Notes under the pieces: model-generated
Databases searched by the model: none
The model's input: only the letters and a program-made list of their open reading frames with translations
Told to the model about the DNA's origin: nothing
In this document: one piece after another, positions 25,730 through 33,292 of the stretch
Layout: every line of letters begins with the position of its first letter
Position numbering within the stretch: position 1 is the first letter of the stretch
Origin: Sphingomonas flavalba
GTDB lineage: Bacteria > Pseudomonadota > Alphaproteobacteria > Sphingomonadales > Sphingomonadaceae
Reading direction: 5' to 3'
NCBI RefSeq assembly: GCF_004796535.1
Contig: NZ_SPHY01000005.1
Span: forward strand, 48,501 to 112,500
Length of the DNA stretch: 64,000 nucleotides
Translations under genes and position numbers: made by a program

Positions 25730-26853
25730 TATCTCGTCTTTCCACCAAAGGGCGTCCGCCCGGCCAGGATGCGCAGCCGGTCGATCCGTGTCGACCGGGC
25801 GGCGTGGAAACGCTCGATAAGCCCGGCCGGCTGCCGATAGAAGTGCTCGATGATGCGATAGCGCTCCGCATCGGCGGCGCCGCGGAACAGTAGCGCCGCG
25901 ATCTGGCGATAGGGGCGGCGCGCTTCCCATGTCCGCAGCGCATGAGCGTGGAGCGCGGTGTGCAGCGCCGGGCCGGGCAGGGCGCCCGCATCCGCCACCC
26001 ACGCCGCCAGCCGCACCGCGTCGGGCAGCAGCCGCCCGGTCGCCGGGTGGAACAGGGCGGCGCCGACCCCGGCCTTGGCGGTGCCGGCGCCGCCGGATTG
26101 CCAATAGGCGTCGAAATCGCCGTCGAGCGGCACCGGCGTCGCGCCGTGGCTTTCCCATTCGGTCGCCGCCCCGGCCCAGCCGTTCGCCGCCAGATAGGCG
26201 TCCAGTCCCTCGGCATGGGCGCCGCGGTCGGCGATGCGGTCGATCTGGTAGCGGCTGTCGGCGATGTGCAGCCGGTCGGCGCTGATCGGCAGCACCGTGA
26301 CCAGATGGCAGCCGTCGCGCTGGTCGACCGCCGCGTCGACGATCACTGGCGCCGCCACCCCGTGCGGGCCGGGGGTGCGGACGGCGCGGGTCAGGCCGGT
26401 GCGCCAGCCGATGCCGAGCAGGCTTAGGTCGCCGGTGCCGCGCGCGTCGATCACCCCGCCCGCCTCGATCAGGCCGCCGTCGGCCAGCGCGACCTGAGTC
26501 GCCGACACCCGCGCCGCCCAGCTTTCGATCCGCGCTTCGGCGGGCAGCATCCGGCCGAGCGCGACGGCGAAATCGCCGCCGGCAACGGCCAGCAGCCGCA
26601 CGCCCAGCGCGCGGCGGTGGGCGGGAAAGACGACGCTGTAGCCGTTCCAGCTCCGGGTGACGAACGGCTCGACGATCCAGCGGTCGGCGGCGGCGATGTC
26701 GTTGGCGAAGCAGCTATGGACGCCGTCGCTATCGTCGGCGCCGCCGGGGACCAGCGCCACCGCCAGCTCCGGCCGCCGCACGTGCAGCGCATAGGCGATC
26801 AGCCCGGCCGCAGGGCCGCAGCCGACGATCGCCAGGTCGAACCGGCGGCTCAG
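25729..26853 (-). CDS. crtY: Lycopene beta-cyclase CrtY with a predicted CTG start
   Basis: A 374-residue flavoprotein that closes the ends of lycopene to beta-carotene, supplying the yellow carotenoids of sphingomonads. The dinucleotide-binding motif IVGCGPAAG sits at residues 9-17, so translation must begin at or before codon 1 of this reading. No ATG, GTG or TTG exists in frame there; the first plausible codon is CTG at 26853, which overlaps the upstream stop as CTGA, the exact analogue of the ATGA overlaps elsewhere. GGTGG lies ten bases upstream. The family-typical ARGTGDLS, then DRLHIADSRY, then LLFRGAADAERYRIIEHFYR segments are present. Other crt genes are elsewhere. Confidence 0.85.
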   Translation of the reverse strand: MSRRFDLAIVGCGPAAGLIAYALHVRRPELAVALVPGGADDSDGVHSCFANDIAAADRWIVEPFVTRSWNGYSVVFPAHRRALGVRLLAVAGGDFAVALGRMLPAEARIESWAARVSATQVALADGGLIEAGGVIDARGTGDLSLLGIGWRTGLTRAVRTPGPHGVAAPVIVDAAVDQRDGCHLVTVLPISADRLHIADSRYQIDRIADRGAHAEGLDAYLAANGWAGAATEWESHGATPVPLDGDFDAYWQSGGAGTAKAGVGAALFHPATGRLLPDAVRLAAWVADAGALPGPALHTALHAHALRTWEARRPYRQIAALLFRGAADAERYRIIEHFYRQPAGLIERFHAARSTRIDRLRILAGRTPFGGKTR

Positions 26854-27509
26854 GGCAGCGGCGCCACCCGCAGGGTCGCGGCGGGGGCGTCCTTGACCAG
26901 CGGTGTCGCCTGCCAGCGGATCGTCCGGCGCCCGCCCGCTTCGCTTGCGCCGTCCTCGTTGTTCTGGCTGACGATCTGCGCGTCGGTGTCGAGGGTGAAG
27001 CTGCCGTTCAGCTTGCTCGCCGCCTTGTCCATGCCGGGCATGCCGCCGGCCTTGTCGCCGTCGGCGGCAAAGCCGGGCGCCTTCACCCGCACCATGTCCT
27101 TGCCGCGCAGTTCGACGACCAGGAACGGAAACACGACCTCCGCGTCGCTGTTGAACGGGTAGACGAAGGCGTGGTTCAGCGTGCCGGAAATCGCGTAGTC
27201 GATCAGGAACTTGCCGTCGCCCGCGTAGGAAACGGACCGGTAACCTGCCTCCTTCGCCAGCGCCGCCGCCATCGCCCGGCGCTTAGCCTCGGTCTCCGCC
27301 TTCGCCGCCGGATCGGGCTTCGCCTCCTTGCCCAGCTTGCCGGTGTCCGGCCCGTCGCTGGCATAGACTTCACCCTGATAAGCAAAGGCGAAACTTCGGT
27401 CGGCGTTGATCGTCAGCCGCGCCGTGAACGTCCCCGGTGACAGCAGGCACCCCATCAGCAGCAGCGGCGCGGCCAGTGCCAGCGCGATGCGGGACAACGG
27501 TGCGGTCAT
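26850..27509 (-). CDS. Lipoprotein of unknown function
   Basis: 219 residues. Signal peptide with lipobox LLMGC (Cys near 20), then a mixed alpha/beta region with an alternating-charge Lys/Ala/Glu stretch near 65-90. No family recognised; such proteins are often annotated as sphingomonad hypothetical lipoproteins. The ATG at 27509 is the signal-peptide start; an upstream in-frame extension to 27623 would overlap the methyltransferase. Its TGA overlaps the proposed CTG start of crtY. Confidence 0.75.
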   Translation of the reverse strand: MTAPLSRIALALAAPLLLMGCLLSPGTFTARLTINADRSFAFAYQGEVYASDGPDTGKLGKEAKPDPAAKAETEAKRRAMAAALAKEAGYRSVSYAGDGKFLIDYAISGTLNHAFVYPFNSDAEVVFPFLVVELRGKDMVRVKAPGFAADGDKAGGMPGMDKAASKLNGSFTLDTDAQIVSQNNEDGASEAGGRRTIRWQATPLVKDAPAATLRVAPLP

Positions 27510-27523
27510 CGGCTTCGCCTCCC

Positions 27524-28348
27524 TCAACGTGTCGTCACCGCGTAGAGCGCGACCGCCGCCGCGTTCGACACGTTCAGGCTTTCGATCTTCGGGCTGATCG
27601 GAAGTCTCGCCCGCTCGTCGCAATGGACGGCGCTGTTGTGGCGCAGCCCCTCGCCCTCGGCGCCCAGCACCAGCGCGATCCGGGCGGTGCCCATCACCTC
27701 CGCCAGCGTCGCCTCCACCTCGCCGGTCAGCGCGATCCGCCAGAACCCGGCCTCGGCGATTTCGTCCAGCGCCCGCGCCAGGTTGACCACCCGCGCCCAG
27801 GGCACGGTTTCCAGCGCGCCGGACGCGGCACGCGCAATGGTGCCCGACTCGGGCGGCGCATGACGGTCCTGGGTGACGATGCCGAGCGCGTCGAACGCCG
27901 CGGCGGAGCGCAGGATGGCGCCGACATTATGCGGATCGGTCACCTGGTCGAGGACAAGCAGCGGCCGCCGGTCGTCCCGCCCCTGGTCGAGCAGTTCCGA
28001 CAGCCAGATGTCCTCCAGCGGCTCGACCTCCAGCACCAGGCCCTGGTGCGGCGCGTCGCGCGGCACCAGCCGGCCCAGATCGGCGCCGTCGGCATAGGTG
28101 ACGGGCAGCGCCGGCGGCAACTGGACCCGCGCCAGCGCCTCGCGCGTGCCCCACAGGTGGATCGCCCGCCGCGCCGGATTGGCCAGTGCGGCAAGGACGG
28201 CGTGGCGCCCCCAGAAACGGGGACGGCCGCCCTGCGGCTTCGATGGTCTGTGGCCCTTGCGCATCGCGCGCTTCTGGCGCGGAGCGCCCCGCCGATGCAA
28301 GCGCGATCGCGCCCTGCCCGCATTGACAGGCGCGCCGCTCTTCGCCAT
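27524..28348 (-). CDS. rlmB: TrmH-family (SpoU) rRNA 2'-O-methyltransferase, RlmB-like
   Basis: 274 residues. Basic N-terminal extension (about 1-45), a substrate-binding L30e-like domain, then the SpoU SAM-binding trefoil-knot motifs: DPHNVGAILRSA near 136, VLGAEGEGLR near 229 and ESLNVSNAAAVALY near 255. RlmB methylates the ribose of G2251 in 23S rRNA; the long N-terminal extension and exact target are inferred. The start at 28348 has GGGAGG about nine bases upstream; a second ATG (codon 29) is possible. Its 5' end faces the tRNA-Tyr gene. Confidence 0.85.
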   Translation of the reverse strand: MAKSGAPVNAGRARSRLHRRGAPRQKRAMRKGHRPSKPQGGRPRFWGRHAVLAALANPARRAIHLWGTREALARVQLPPALPVTYADGADLGRLVPRDAPHQGLVLEVEPLEDIWLSELLDQGRDDRRPLLVLDQVTDPHNVGAILRSAAAFDALGIVTQDRHAPPESGTIARAASGALETVPWARVVNLARALDEIAEAGFWRIALTGEVEATLAEVMGTARIALVLGAEGEGLRHNSAVHCDERARLPISPKIESLNVSNAAAVALYAVTTR

Positions 28349-28361
28349 TGAGCCGCCTCCC

Positions 28362-28447
28362 GGACAGGTGGCCGAGTGGTTAAAGGCAGCAGACTGTAAA
28401 TCTGCCCGCGTGAGCGTACGCTGGTTCGAATCCAGCCCTGTCCACCA
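28362..28447 (+). tRNA. tRNA-Tyr (GTA)
   Basis: 86 bases including an encoded CCA. GGACAGG pairs with CCTGTCC in the acceptor stem. The anticodon loop CTGTAAA carries GTA, with CAGA/TCTG arm pairing. A long class II variable arm (CCCGCGTGAGCGTACG) and the TTCGAAT T-loop are visible. Lies between the divergent rlmB and PEP-CTERM genes. Confidence 0.97.
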
Positions 28448-28665
28448 CGCGCCGTTTCAGAAGCGGCCGGTGGGCCCCGAAAGATCCCGAATCATAGCCG
28501 CTGCGCCGGCGTCATCCGCTTGCGACAGGGCGCGGCCGCCTCTGTCTCACATCGGGACGGGGGGCGGCAAATTCGCCCTGACCCGTCCGCATGGTTTCTC
28601 ACGCCTTAACGATTGGCGGGGGCGCTCGGGCCTTCATGCCAGGTCATGGAGTGTAGGGGATTCTC

Positions 28666-29550
28666 ATGCGTAATCTCGGCAAAACCATCGTCATGTCGGG
28701 TGTCGTCGCCGCTTTCGGCGCCGGCCTGCTGCCCGTCGACAGCGCGCGGGCGGAATATTTCGTCCGGCCGGTGCTGCAATATTACGGCGGGATGGAAGAC
28801 GGCCTGTCCATCAATGATCTCACCAGCAACTCGGCGACGTTCAATGACGGATTCACCCATCTGGAGGCGCATGTCGACCTGGGGCAGGGGACGATAAAGA
28901 CCTATCTGGAAATGAACGGCCCGACCGACGTGTTCGCTGTCGCCACCGGTGTGATGCGCGACCAAATCGTCTATACCGGCGACAGCAACACGCCGGTCAG
29001 CTTCCTCTACGAATATGACAGCGAGATTTTCGCCGACCAGTTGTTCACCGGAACGCCACCGGAATTCGAAACCCGCTATATCGGCATCGAGGCGCATTTC
29101 GCGATCTACGAAGCCGGATCGAACGCGACGTGGAAGGACTGGACGGTGTTCGGCACCCACGCCGCCGAAGCGCTTTTCGTCGATCACGAGATCGCGACCT
29201 TCAAGGACGAGCCGGAAAATTTCTACACCTTCTTCACCGGCGCGCTCGGTAGCGATCTCTATCTCACCTCCGGCAAGGCCTATGATGTGTTCGCCGCGTT
29301 CAACCTGATCGTCACGCCGGGGACGCTTGTCGGCTCGATCACGATGAACTCGCTCAATACGAGCACGATCAGCATCGCCGCGCCGGGCGGCAGCTTCACC
29401 TCGGAATCGGGCCAGTTCCTCGGCTTCGCCCAGACGCCGCAACTCGGCGGTGTGCCGGAACCGGCGGCCTGGGCGCTGCTGATCGCGGGCTTCGGGCTGG
29501 TTGGCGGCGCGCTGCGCAGCCGGCGGCGGATGAGCGTCAGCGACGCCTGA
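28666..29550 (+). CDS. PEP-x-x-W-A-CTERM surface protein of unknown function
   Basis: 294 residues. Signal peptide with an ARA cleavage site near residue 29, a beta-rich mature region containing Tyr/Asp/Gly-rich segments, then a C-terminal sorting signal: VPEPAAWALLIAGFGLVGGA near residue 264 and an RSRRR tail. Proteins with this signal are exported and processed by a dedicated exosortase, often with exopolysaccharide or biofilm functions. No exosortase gene is in the window. The middle domain is not recognised. The ATG at 28666 follows AGGGGAT. The 218-base gap upstream after tRNA-Tyr contains no other gene. Confidence 0.85.
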   Translation: MRNLGKTIVMSGVVAAFGAGLLPVDSARAEYFVRPVLQYYGGMEDGLSINDLTSNSATFNDGFTHLEAHVDLGQGTIKTYLEMNGPTDVFAVATGVMRDQIVYTGDSNTPVSFLYEYDSEIFADQLFTGTPPEFETRYIGIEAHFAIYEAGSNATWKDWTVFGTHAAEALFVDHEIATFKDEPENFYTFFTGALGSDLYLTSGKAYDVFAAFNLIVTPGTLVGSITMNSLNTSTISIAAPGGSFTSESGQFLGFAQTPQLGGVPEPAAWALLIAGFGLVGGALRSRRRMSVSDA

Positions 29551-29733
29551 TCGTTTCCGGGACGGCATTCGGGGCGCCGCCGGCCTTTGGGCTGGCGGCG
29601 TTTCCGTGCCGGCGCCCGGCCGTCGGCGCGTTTCGTTCGGCCGCTCTCTCGCGCGGCGTGGCAATTGGCACGGAAGTGCAACTATTCCTGTCGCCGATCA
29701 TTACCGAAGATCGACTGCGTGGGAGAAAACGAC

Positions 29734-30144
29734 ATGAATGCCAAATTCGCATGGGCGGCCCTGCTGGGGTCGGCGACGCTGCTGGGCGGTTGCGTCAGCG
29801 ACGGCGGTTACGACCGGCCGAGCAACGCCTATCGCAGCTATGACTGGAACCGGCCGGACCCGAGCTACAACGGCTATAATGCCGACCGCTATTACCGTGA
29901 AGGACCGCGCTATCGCGAGCGGCGGCTCAACCGCAACGAGCGCGTCTATCGCGGGCAGGACGGCCGCTATTACTGCCGCCGCAACGACGGCACCACCGGC
30001 CTGATCGTCGGCGGTATCGCCGGCGGCGTGCTCGGCAACATCATCGCACCGGGCGGCTCGGAAACGCTGGGGACCATCCTCGGCGCCGCCGGTGGCGCGC
30101 TCGCCGGGCGCGAGATCGACAAGAGCGGGGTGCGTTGCAAGTAG
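29734..30144 (+). CDS. Glycine-zipper 2TM-domain lipoprotein
   Basis: 136 residues. Lipoprotein signal (TLLGGC; Cys near 20), a Tyr/Arg/Asn-rich mature region (about 28-80), and a C-terminal glycine-zipper segment (LIVGGIAGGVLGNIIAPGG then LGTILGAAGGALAGREIDKS) typical of Rick_17kDa/OmpA-like 2TM anti-stress lipoproteins. Ends in VRCK, so a second Cys is present. The ATG at 29734 has GGGAGAAAACGAC upstream; longer in-frame readings lack a signal. It ends just before a strong terminator. Confidence 0.85.
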   Translation: MNAKFAWAALLGSATLLGGCVSDGGYDRPSNAYRSYDWNRPDPSYNGYNADRYYREGPRYRERRLNRNERVYRGQDGRYYCRRNDGTTGLIVGGIAGGVLGNIIAPGGSETLGTILGAAGGALAGREIDKSGVRCK

Positions 30145-30164
30145 CCGGCCCTCACCGGAAACGG

Positions 30165-30202
30165 AAAGGGCGCTTCCCCGCTACCGGGGAAGCGCCCTTT
30201 TT
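30165..30202. terminator. Strong bidirectional terminator between the glycine-zipper and RcnB-like genes
   Basis: A GGGCGCTTCCCCG / CGGGGAAGCGCCC stem around CTAC is flanked by AAA on the left and TTTTT on the right. It therefore gives a stem plus U-run on both strands, terminating the plus-strand lipoprotein gene (stop 20 bases earlier) and the minus-strand RcnB-like gene (stop three bases further). Confidence 0.9.
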
Positions 30203-30204
30203 GC

Positions 30205-31113
30205 TCAGTAGAAGAAGTCGGTGATCACGTCGACGACATAGCCGGTGCGCTCATCGATCAGCAGCGCGTCGTTGTAGTAGCGGATCCAGCGATAGCCGTA
30301 GCCGGCCGGCGGCAGCCGGTAATACCACGGGTCGTTGATCCAGTAGTTGGACGCGAAGAACATCGCGTCCAGATAGATGCCGATCGACGGCCGCCGGTAG
30401 CCGTAGCTCCAGCCGCGCGGCGCGTAATAGTGCGGCATCCGGTAGATCGCACGGTTGCGGGCGCGGTAGCGCTGCCAATCGTAGCGCCGGTCGTTGCGCC
30501 AGCCGCGGTCCCAATTGTGCTGGCGCCGGTCCTGCCAGTTGCGGCCGCTCTGCACGTTGCCGCGATCCTGCCAGTTGGGCCGGTCGCGGTCACGATAATC
30601 GCGCCGATTGGTGTCGCGGACGTCCGGCCGGCCCTGCCGCCAGTTGTCGGGGCGGTCGTTGCGGATGTCGGGCCGGCGCGGCCGGTCCACGCGCTGGCCG
30701 TCGCGCAGGTCGGGCCGGTCCTGACGCCAGTTGCGCTGGCTGTCGCCCGCACTAGGCCGGTTGGTCTGAATGGCGCGGCGTTCGGCGCGCGCGTCCGGCC
30801 GGGCATTATCACGCAGGTCGCCGCGGAAGCCGCGACGTTCGGCCGGGGCTTGCGCCCGCATCTGTGCCGGCGCCTGATGCTGGACGTCGGCGCGCGGCTG
30901 CGCGCGCACCGCTCGGTCGCGGAATTCGGCGCGGTTCGGCGTCTGGGTCTGGCGGGGCGTTGCCGGCGTCGCACGTTGCGGCGCCGGGCGGGCGGCCTGG
31001 CTCGCCTGGCCGCCGCCGCGCCACCCGCGATTGCCGTCGTGCTGGCCGCGCTGGGCCAGCGCGGGCGTTACCGCGGTGGCGGCAAGCAGCAGCCCGATGA
31101 TAAGTCTCTTCAT
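30205..31113 (-). CDS. RcnB-family periplasmic protein with a long low-complexity middle
   Basis: 302 residues. Signal peptide (1-21, ALAQ) and a C-terminal RcnB domain (about 215-302) with the family ending YRLPPAGYGYRWIRYYNDALLID then VVDVITDFFY. E. coli RcnB (112 residues) is a periplasmic protein controlling Ni/Co handling; relatives are common in alphaproteobacteria without proven metal roles. The middle (about 50-200) is Arg/Asp/Asn/Gln/Pro-rich with repeated RPD and NWQDR units and is much longer than usual; likely disordered. No metal transporter is adjacent. Confidence 0.8.
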   Translation of the reverse strand: MKRLIIGLLLAATAVTPALAQRGQHDGNRGWRGGGQASQAARPAPQRATPATPRQTQTPNRAEFRDRAVRAQPRADVQHQAPAQMRAQAPAERRGFRGDLRDNARPDARAERRAIQTNRPSAGDSQRNWRQDRPDLRDGQRVDRPRRPDIRNDRPDNWRQGRPDVRDTNRRDYRDRDRPNWQDRGNVQSGRNWQDRRQHNWDRGWRNDRRYDWQRYRARNRAIYRMPHYYAPRGWSYGYRRPSIGIYLDAMFFASNYWINDPWYYRLPPAGYGYRWIRYYNDALLIDERTGYVVDVITDFFY

Positions 31114-31218
31114 GACCTTTCTCCTCCACCGCGCCGTCAGCCGTCGCGGACGATGCCCGGTGAATAGGCCCGAGTCGATGAGCCGGTGCTGAATTCAGAT
31201 GACAGCCAATTGAAAGCT

Positions 31219-31770
31219 TCAGCGCTTCGCCGGCGGCACCGGGGTCAGCGCCGGCACCGCGCGCGCGGCGTCCGCCGGGTCGATGCCGGGCGGCGGCGCG
31301 GCGGCCAGCGGCTCCTGCCCGCGTAGCACCCGCCCGGCGTGGCGGATGGCCTCGCGCAGGCGCGGATAGCTGCCGCAGCGGCACAGGTTGGTCATCGCCG
31401 CGTCGATCTGGGCGTCGCTAGGCTCCGGCAGTTTCTTCAGCAGCACCGCCGCCGCCATGATCATGCCCGGCGTGCAGAACCCGCATTGCGGCACGTTCTC
31501 GGCGGCGAAGGCCTGCTGTACCGGGTCGCTGCGGTCGCGCGACAGCCCTTCGATGGTGGTGACGAACCGGCCTTCCAGCGCGCCGATCGGCACCCGGCAG
31601 CTTTTCACCGCCTCGCCGTCAACATCGACGGTGCACGCGCCGCAATCGCCGGTGCCACAACCATATTTGGTGCCGATCAGGTTCGACGCATCGCGCAGCG
31701 CCCAGAGCAGCGGCGTGTCCGGGTCCATCTTGTAGAAGACCGGCTGGTTGTTGACGGTGAAGCGGGTCAT
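31219..31770 (-). CDS. [2Fe-2S] subunit of a molybdenum hydroxylase (IorA-like), orphan
   Basis: 183 residues. N-terminal plant-type ferredoxin domain with CGTGDCGAC near residue 38 and CRVPIGA near 58, and a C-terminal helical 2Fe-2S domain with QCGFCTPGM near 96 and LCRCG near 131. This is the small subunit organisation of isoquinoline 1-oxidoreductase and related aldehyde/xanthine oxidases. The Pro-rich tail (about 155-183) is unusual. The large molybdopterin-binding subunit, normally next in the operon, is not found here; the gene instead overlaps holA by four bases. The electron-transfer partner must be elsewhere. Confidence 0.88.
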   Translation of the reverse strand: MTRFTVNNQPVFYKMDPDTPLLWALRDASNLIGTKYGCGTGDCGACTVDVDGEAVKSCRVPIGALEGRFVTTIEGLSRDRSDPVQQAFAAENVPQCGFCTPGMIMAAAVLLKKLPEPSDAQIDAAMTNLCRCGSYPRLREAIRHAGRVLRGQEPLAAAPPPGIDPADAARAVPALTPVPPAKR

Positions 31771-32798
31771 GCCTGCCGCCTCCGTGCGCCGGCGCGGGCG
31801 ATCGCCAGCAATTCAGCCGCGGCGACGACCGGTCCGGCGGTCTGGGAGGATTTCAGCTGCCGCTCGACGGCGAGCAGCCGGCCATGCACCTCAACCAGGT
31901 CGGTGGCGCTCCATAGCCGGAGCTGGCGGGCGACAGCCGGCTTTTCCTTCCAGAAAATCGTCTTGCCGGCTGCCTCGACCACGTCCTCCGGCGCTCGCCC
32001 GCGCTCGACATCGGCGCGTAGCTGGGCAAGCAGCGCGACGCGGCGCAACAGCCCGCGCGCCGCCTGCGGGCTCAGGGCATTGGCCGTGCCCAGCCGGTCG
32101 ATCTCGGCCCCGGCGGCGGCCGGGGCGCCGGACAGCACCGTGTCGACCAGCCGTGACAGATCGGTGTCGCCGTTGTCGACGCCGACCGCGTCGAGCGCGT
32201 CATGCCCGGCCTCGCCCGGCCGGTCCGGCGCGGCGTCGACATACAGCGCCAGCTTCTCGATCTCGCGGGTCAGCAGCGCGCGGTCGCCGCCGGTCGATTC
32301 GACCAGCCGGCGCGCAATGTCCGGCGCGATGCGCAGGCCCAGGTCGCGGCCGATGCTGATCGCCAGCCGCGCGGCATCGGCGCCCTCCGGCGCGTAGCTG
32401 GCGAAGGCCATCGCCAGCGGCGCCGCCAGTGCCAGCTTCAGTAGCCGGGACGACGGCTTCAGCGCGCCGGTCAGGGCGATGACCGGGTTGCCCGCCGCCG
32501 GCGCGTCGAGCAGCGCGGCGACGGCGTCGGCGCATTCGTCGCCGGCGGCACGCAGGCGGACATAGCGCGCGCCGCCGAACAGTGAGAAGGCGGCCGCCTC
32601 GTCGGCGAGCAGCGCCGGATCGCGGCCGACCGCCGTCCCCTCCAGGTCGATGCGTTCCGCTTCCGGCCCCATCGCCCGCGCGAGCCGCTCGGCGAGCGCC
32701 GCCGATCCGGATTCGTCGGGGCCGTAAAGCAGGAACAGGCGGATGTCGGTGCCCGGCTGGTCGAGCGCGCGCTCGATCTGGCCGCGATTGACCTTCAT
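31767..32798 (-). CDS. holA: DNA polymerase III delta subunit
   Basis: 343 residues. The N-terminal FLLYGPDESGSAALAERLARAM is the delta-subunit AAA+ P-loop remnant; two more alpha-helical domains follow (DIARRLVESTGGDRALLTREIEKL near 200, then PQAARGLLRRVALLAQLRADVERG near 260). Delta opens the sliding clamp in the clamp-loader complex. It lies in the conserved leuS-lptE-holA order; start and stop overlap its neighbours by four bases. Confidence 0.93.
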   Translation of the reverse strand: MKVNRGQIERALDQPGTDIRLFLLYGPDESGSAALAERLARAMGPEAERIDLEGTAVGRDPALLADEAAAFSLFGGARYVRLRAAGDECADAVAALLDAPAAGNPVIALTGALKPSSRLLKLALAAPLAMAFASYAPEGADAARLAISIGRDLGLRIAPDIARRLVESTGGDRALLTREIEKLALYVDAAPDRPGEAGHDALDAVGVDNGDTDLSRLVDTVLSGAPAAAGAEIDRLGTANALSPQAARGLLRRVALLAQLRADVERGRAPEDVVEAAGKTIFWKEKPAVARQLRLWSATDLVEVHGRLLAVERQLKSSQTAGPVVAAAELLAIARAGARRRQA

Positions 32799-33292
32799 CG
32801 CTCGCCGGGGCTTCGGCTGGCGTAGAGGGCGAGGCGGGCGACGATCTGGTCGGCGATCGCCTGCGACAGGTTTTCCAGCGCGGTGTTCTCCGCCGCGATC
32901 GTCGCATAGTCGGAATTGACCACGTCGATGCCGGCATCCGAACTGGCGGTGGTGTCGAGCAGGACGGTGCCCGCCCCGGCGTCACGCAGGCGGTAGCGCG
33001 CGCGCAACGTCCGCCGTTCGCGCGTCACCGCATCGTCGCGGCGTACGCCGAACCCGCTGATCTGGTCGTCCAGCTCGACTTCAAGCCGGTAGCGCGGCGT
33101 GCCGGTCGGCGGGCCGATCCGGTCGGTGATCGCGTTGCGGACCAGCCAGCCGGCCTTGCCGTCGATCATCGCGACCTCGACGCCGCCCAACGCATGCGCC
33201 ACCGCCCCGCTGCCGCCGCCCTGATACAGCGGGCGCAGGCCGCATCCGGCAAGGATCAGGCATGCCGCCAGCAGGGGCGCCAGCCGCCTCAT
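32795..33292 (-). CDS. lptE: LPS-assembly lipoprotein LptE
   Basis: 165 residues, lipoprotein signal with LILAGCG (Cys near 17), then the LptE-type fold: LRPLYQGG near 19, [16 protein letters not shown] near 70, and [14 protein letters not shown] near 95. LptE plugs the LptD outer-membrane barrel during lipopolysaccharide insertion. Function is called from the lipobox, the pattern and the leuS-holA context, since the sequence is poorly conserved. ATG at 33292 overlaps the leuS stop. Confidence 0.9.
   Translation of the reverse strand: MRRLAPLLAACLILAGCGLRPLYQGGGSGAVAHALGGVEVAMIDGKAGWLVRNAITDRIGPPTGTPRYRLEVELDDQISGFGVRRDDAVTRERRTLRARYRLRDAGAGTVLLDTTASSDAGIDVVNSDYATIAAENTALENLSQAIADQIVARLALYASRSPGER

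Noticed and set aside
26781..26850. crtY starting at GTG 26781
   Set aside because: This would remove the FAD-binding IVGCGPAAG motif, which is essential for the family.
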